Positions 62,880-64,000 of a stretch of DNA of 64,000 bases are shown one piece after another. A program made the position numbers and the translations under genes. A model generated the notes under the pieces. The model was not told the DNA's origin and ran no database searches. It saw only the letters and a program-made list of their open reading frames with translations. The stretch is from Cochleicola gelatinilyticus (GTDB taxonomy: Bacteria > Bacteroidota > Bacteroidia > Flavobacteriales > Flavobacteriaceae): positions 372,001 to 436,000 of the forward strand of contig NZ_LRXL01000037.1 in the NCBI RefSeq assembly GCF_001637325.1. Reading direction: 5' to 3'. The first letter of the stretch is position 1; every line of letters starts with the position of its first letter.

Positions 62880-63316
62880 TAATCTCCGTTTTGAATAATT
62901 AGCCCTTCATGAGCGATTTCCATAGATTCGATGGCTGTTTCGTTACCATCCCCTTTTAGATCGGTCGATTGGATCTTAATTGGAAATGCATTTTTTACTT
63001 TCCAAACAATCACCGGTTCGTGTTCTTCATTAAGAAGTTGAATGGTAATATCTCTTCGCTCTATGGTATTCAACTTTACGGTATTCCACCATTGAAAATA
63101 TTCGTTGTCATTTTTAAACGAACCTCTTTTTAAGGTGATGTTGCTGTATTTTTGAAGTCCGGGCATTTTAATTTTGCTGTATTCTGGACTTGCACCATGG
63201 CGGTATTCGATCAATTCGGTTTCTACGTCAAGTCCGGAGACTTCTGTGAATCCTATATTTGTTCCTCCCCATTCTACCGAGAAATGAAACTTTACTAATG
63301 GATATGTTTCTGCCAT
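62879..63316 (-). CDS. Tube protein 1 (gp19-like)
   Basis: 145 residues: YPLVKFHFSVEWGG, FTEVSGLDVETELIEYRHG, YSNITLKRGSFKNDNEYFQW and LLNEEHEPVIVWKVKNAFPI. Main inner tube subunit that stacks as hexamers inside the sheath. The two tube proteins share the fold and several motifs, showing an old duplication. A 75-base gap separates it from the sheath gene. Confidence 0.9.
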   Translation of the reverse strand: MAETYPLVKFHFSVEWGGTNIGFTEVSGLDVETELIEYRHGASPEYSKIKMPGLQKYSNITLKRGSFKNDNEYFQWWNTVKLNTIERRDITIQLLNEEHEPVIVWKVKNAFPIKIQSTDLKGDGNETAIESMEIAHEGLIIQNGD

Positions 63317-63391
63317 TGTGATGTGTTTTTAATTGTTAGTATTAAGGTTTCAAATTTTAGTGATGTATTCCTGTTCATAATTCATTAAAAA

Positions 63392-64000
63392 TTATGCTTC
63401 CTGCATTTTATGAGAGAATTTCAATACGATAAACTCTGCCGGACGCACTACTGCCATTCCTATTTCCACGATCATGTTTCCATTAAGAATATCATCGGCA
63501 GTCATGGTCTCGCCCAAACCGATGCGCACATAAAACGCCTGATTCGGTTTTGCTCCGGCTAACGCACCGGCTCTCCATTGCAGGGTTAAAAAGTTTTCGA
63601 TCATAGCCCGAACTTTTACCCAAGTGTTGGCATCGTTGGGTTCGAAGACAAATTGTTCTGTTGCTTTTTCAACCGATTCTTCTACCATATTAAAAAAGCG
63701 ACGCACTGGAACATATTTCCATTCATTATCATTTCCTGCAAGGGTACGTGCGCCCCAAACGAGAATCCCTTTACCTGTAAAAGATCGAATTGCATTGATC
63801 GATTTTCCAGTGGTATGTACGTTGAGGTCTTTTTGTTCGTCATGGGTTATTTTTAAAGAAGGTTTTACCACATAGTTAACGCCCACATTTGCAGGTGCTT
63901 TCCATACACCTCGGTCATTATCTACCCGTGCGTAAATACCCGCCATAGCACTACTGGGCGGCATGATCACAGGCATCGCATTGATAGCAGTTTTTATTGC
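63392..64000 (-). CDS. Contractile sheath protein, C-terminal part (partial)
   Basis: 203 codons; the frame is open to the right edge, so the start is outside the window (an ATG at 63976 is internal). PPSSAMAGIYARVDNDRGVW is the conserved sheath motif, followed by SFTGKGILVWGARTLAGND and VPVRRFFNMVEESVEKATEQ. It is the C-terminal sheath domain that bonds neighbours and contracts. Confidence 0.95.
   Translation of the reverse strand, partial: AIKTAINAMPVIMPPSSAMAGIYARVDNDRGVWKAPANVGVNYVVKPSLKITHDEQKDLNVHTTGKSINAIRSFTGKGILVWGARTLAGNDNEWKYVPVRRFFNMVEESVEKATEQFVFEPNDANTWVKVRAMIENFLTLQWRAGALAGAKPNQAFYVRIGLGETMTADDILNGNMIVEIGMAVVRPAEFIVLKFSHKMQEA

Larger units (their letters stand above)
38036..64000 (-). 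other. Extracellular contractile injection system (Afp/PVC-like) locus
   Basis: About 26 kb of leftward genes in the order sheath, two tubes, DUF5908, LysM-type hub, VgrG-like spike, PAAR, gp25, two baseplate proteins, a conserved large protein, tape measure, DUF4157 proteins, AAA+ ATPase and amidase. This is the standard gene set of extracellular contractile injection systems rather than a phage: no portal, capsid or terminase. Upstream genes (further sheath, cap) must lie right of the window. The arrangement is compact with several one-base overlaps, suggesting one or few transcripts, broken by repeat arrays. Confidence 0.9.

Noticed and set aside
1-64000. CRISPR arrays, tRNA or rRNA genes, transposase genes, reverse transcriptase (diversity-generating element)
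   Set aside because: The direct repeats seen are iterons and long-period intergenic arrays without unique spacers, no cloverleaf was recognised by eye, and no encoded protein resembles a transposase or reverse transcriptase.
38036-64000. Second prophage (myovirus) instead of an injection system
   Set aside because: No capsid, portal, terminase or integrase; the presence of DUF4157, DUF5908, AAA+ ATPase and PAAR-VgrG-gp25 order fits extracellular contractile injection systems.

Overview
The window looks like a chromosome segment of a marine-type member of the Flavobacteriaceae (Bacteroidetes). It is AT-rich, and starts mostly lack Shine-Dalgarno sites. The gene families point the same way: LodA/LodB-type quinoprotein oxidase, DUF4157/DUF5908 contractile-injection genes, and an Nramp-pxpABC cluster. 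This placement is inferred from family resemblance; no rRNA or tRNA was seen.

Region 1 (1-~25,290) is the right-hand part of a strongly AT-rich siphovirus-like prophage; its left end lies outside the window. Leftward genes encode a sigma-70 region-2-like protein, a 38-residue peptide and a winged-helix replication initiator carrying two iterons inside its own coding sequence. A 1.1-kb divergent control region holds four more iterons and a 15-bp-period repeat, so it is a probable replication origin. Rightward genes encode a second sigma-like protein, small early proteins, a ClpP-type prohead protease fused to a scaffold, major capsid, probable tail tube, portal, connectors, a membrane protein, a tail fibre with YadA-like repeats, lysozyme, both terminase subunits, tail completion proteins, distal tail proteins and the tape measure. 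Beyond a terminator, a two-gene cassette (PD-(D/E)XK nuclease fused to a DUF2075 helicase, plus a partner of unknown function) sits next to the prophage end and is a candidate anti-phage defence module. The prophage ends inside comM, of which only the 3' part remains here.

Region 2 (~25,290-38,044) is host metabolism: the comM remnant; a lipoprotein with a haem-c motif followed by LodA-like (cysteine tryptophylquinone oxidase) and LodB-like (flavoprotein maturase) genes; an M16 zinc protease lipoprotein; and an Nramp-family transporter lacking the canonical metal motif, beside the 5-oxoprolinase genes pxpA, pxpB and pxpC.

Region 3 (38,036-64,000, minus strand, running off the right edge) is an extracellular contractile injection system of the Afp/PVC type: sheath, two tube proteins, DUF5908, LysM-type hub protein, VgrG-like spike, PAAR tip, gp25, two large baseplate proteins, a large conserved protein, a tape-measure-family gene interrupted by one in-frame TGA, two DUF4157 proteins (one with a nuclease-like C-terminus followed by a candidate immunity gene), a multi-pass patatin-like phospholipase, an AAA+ ATPase and a zinc amidase. 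Intergenic gaps carry tandem ~94-97-bp repeats. The sheath-to-gp25 set builds the particle, the ATPase and tape measure probably act in assembly, the DUF4157 proteins are probable cargo, and the amidase may help release or wall passage.
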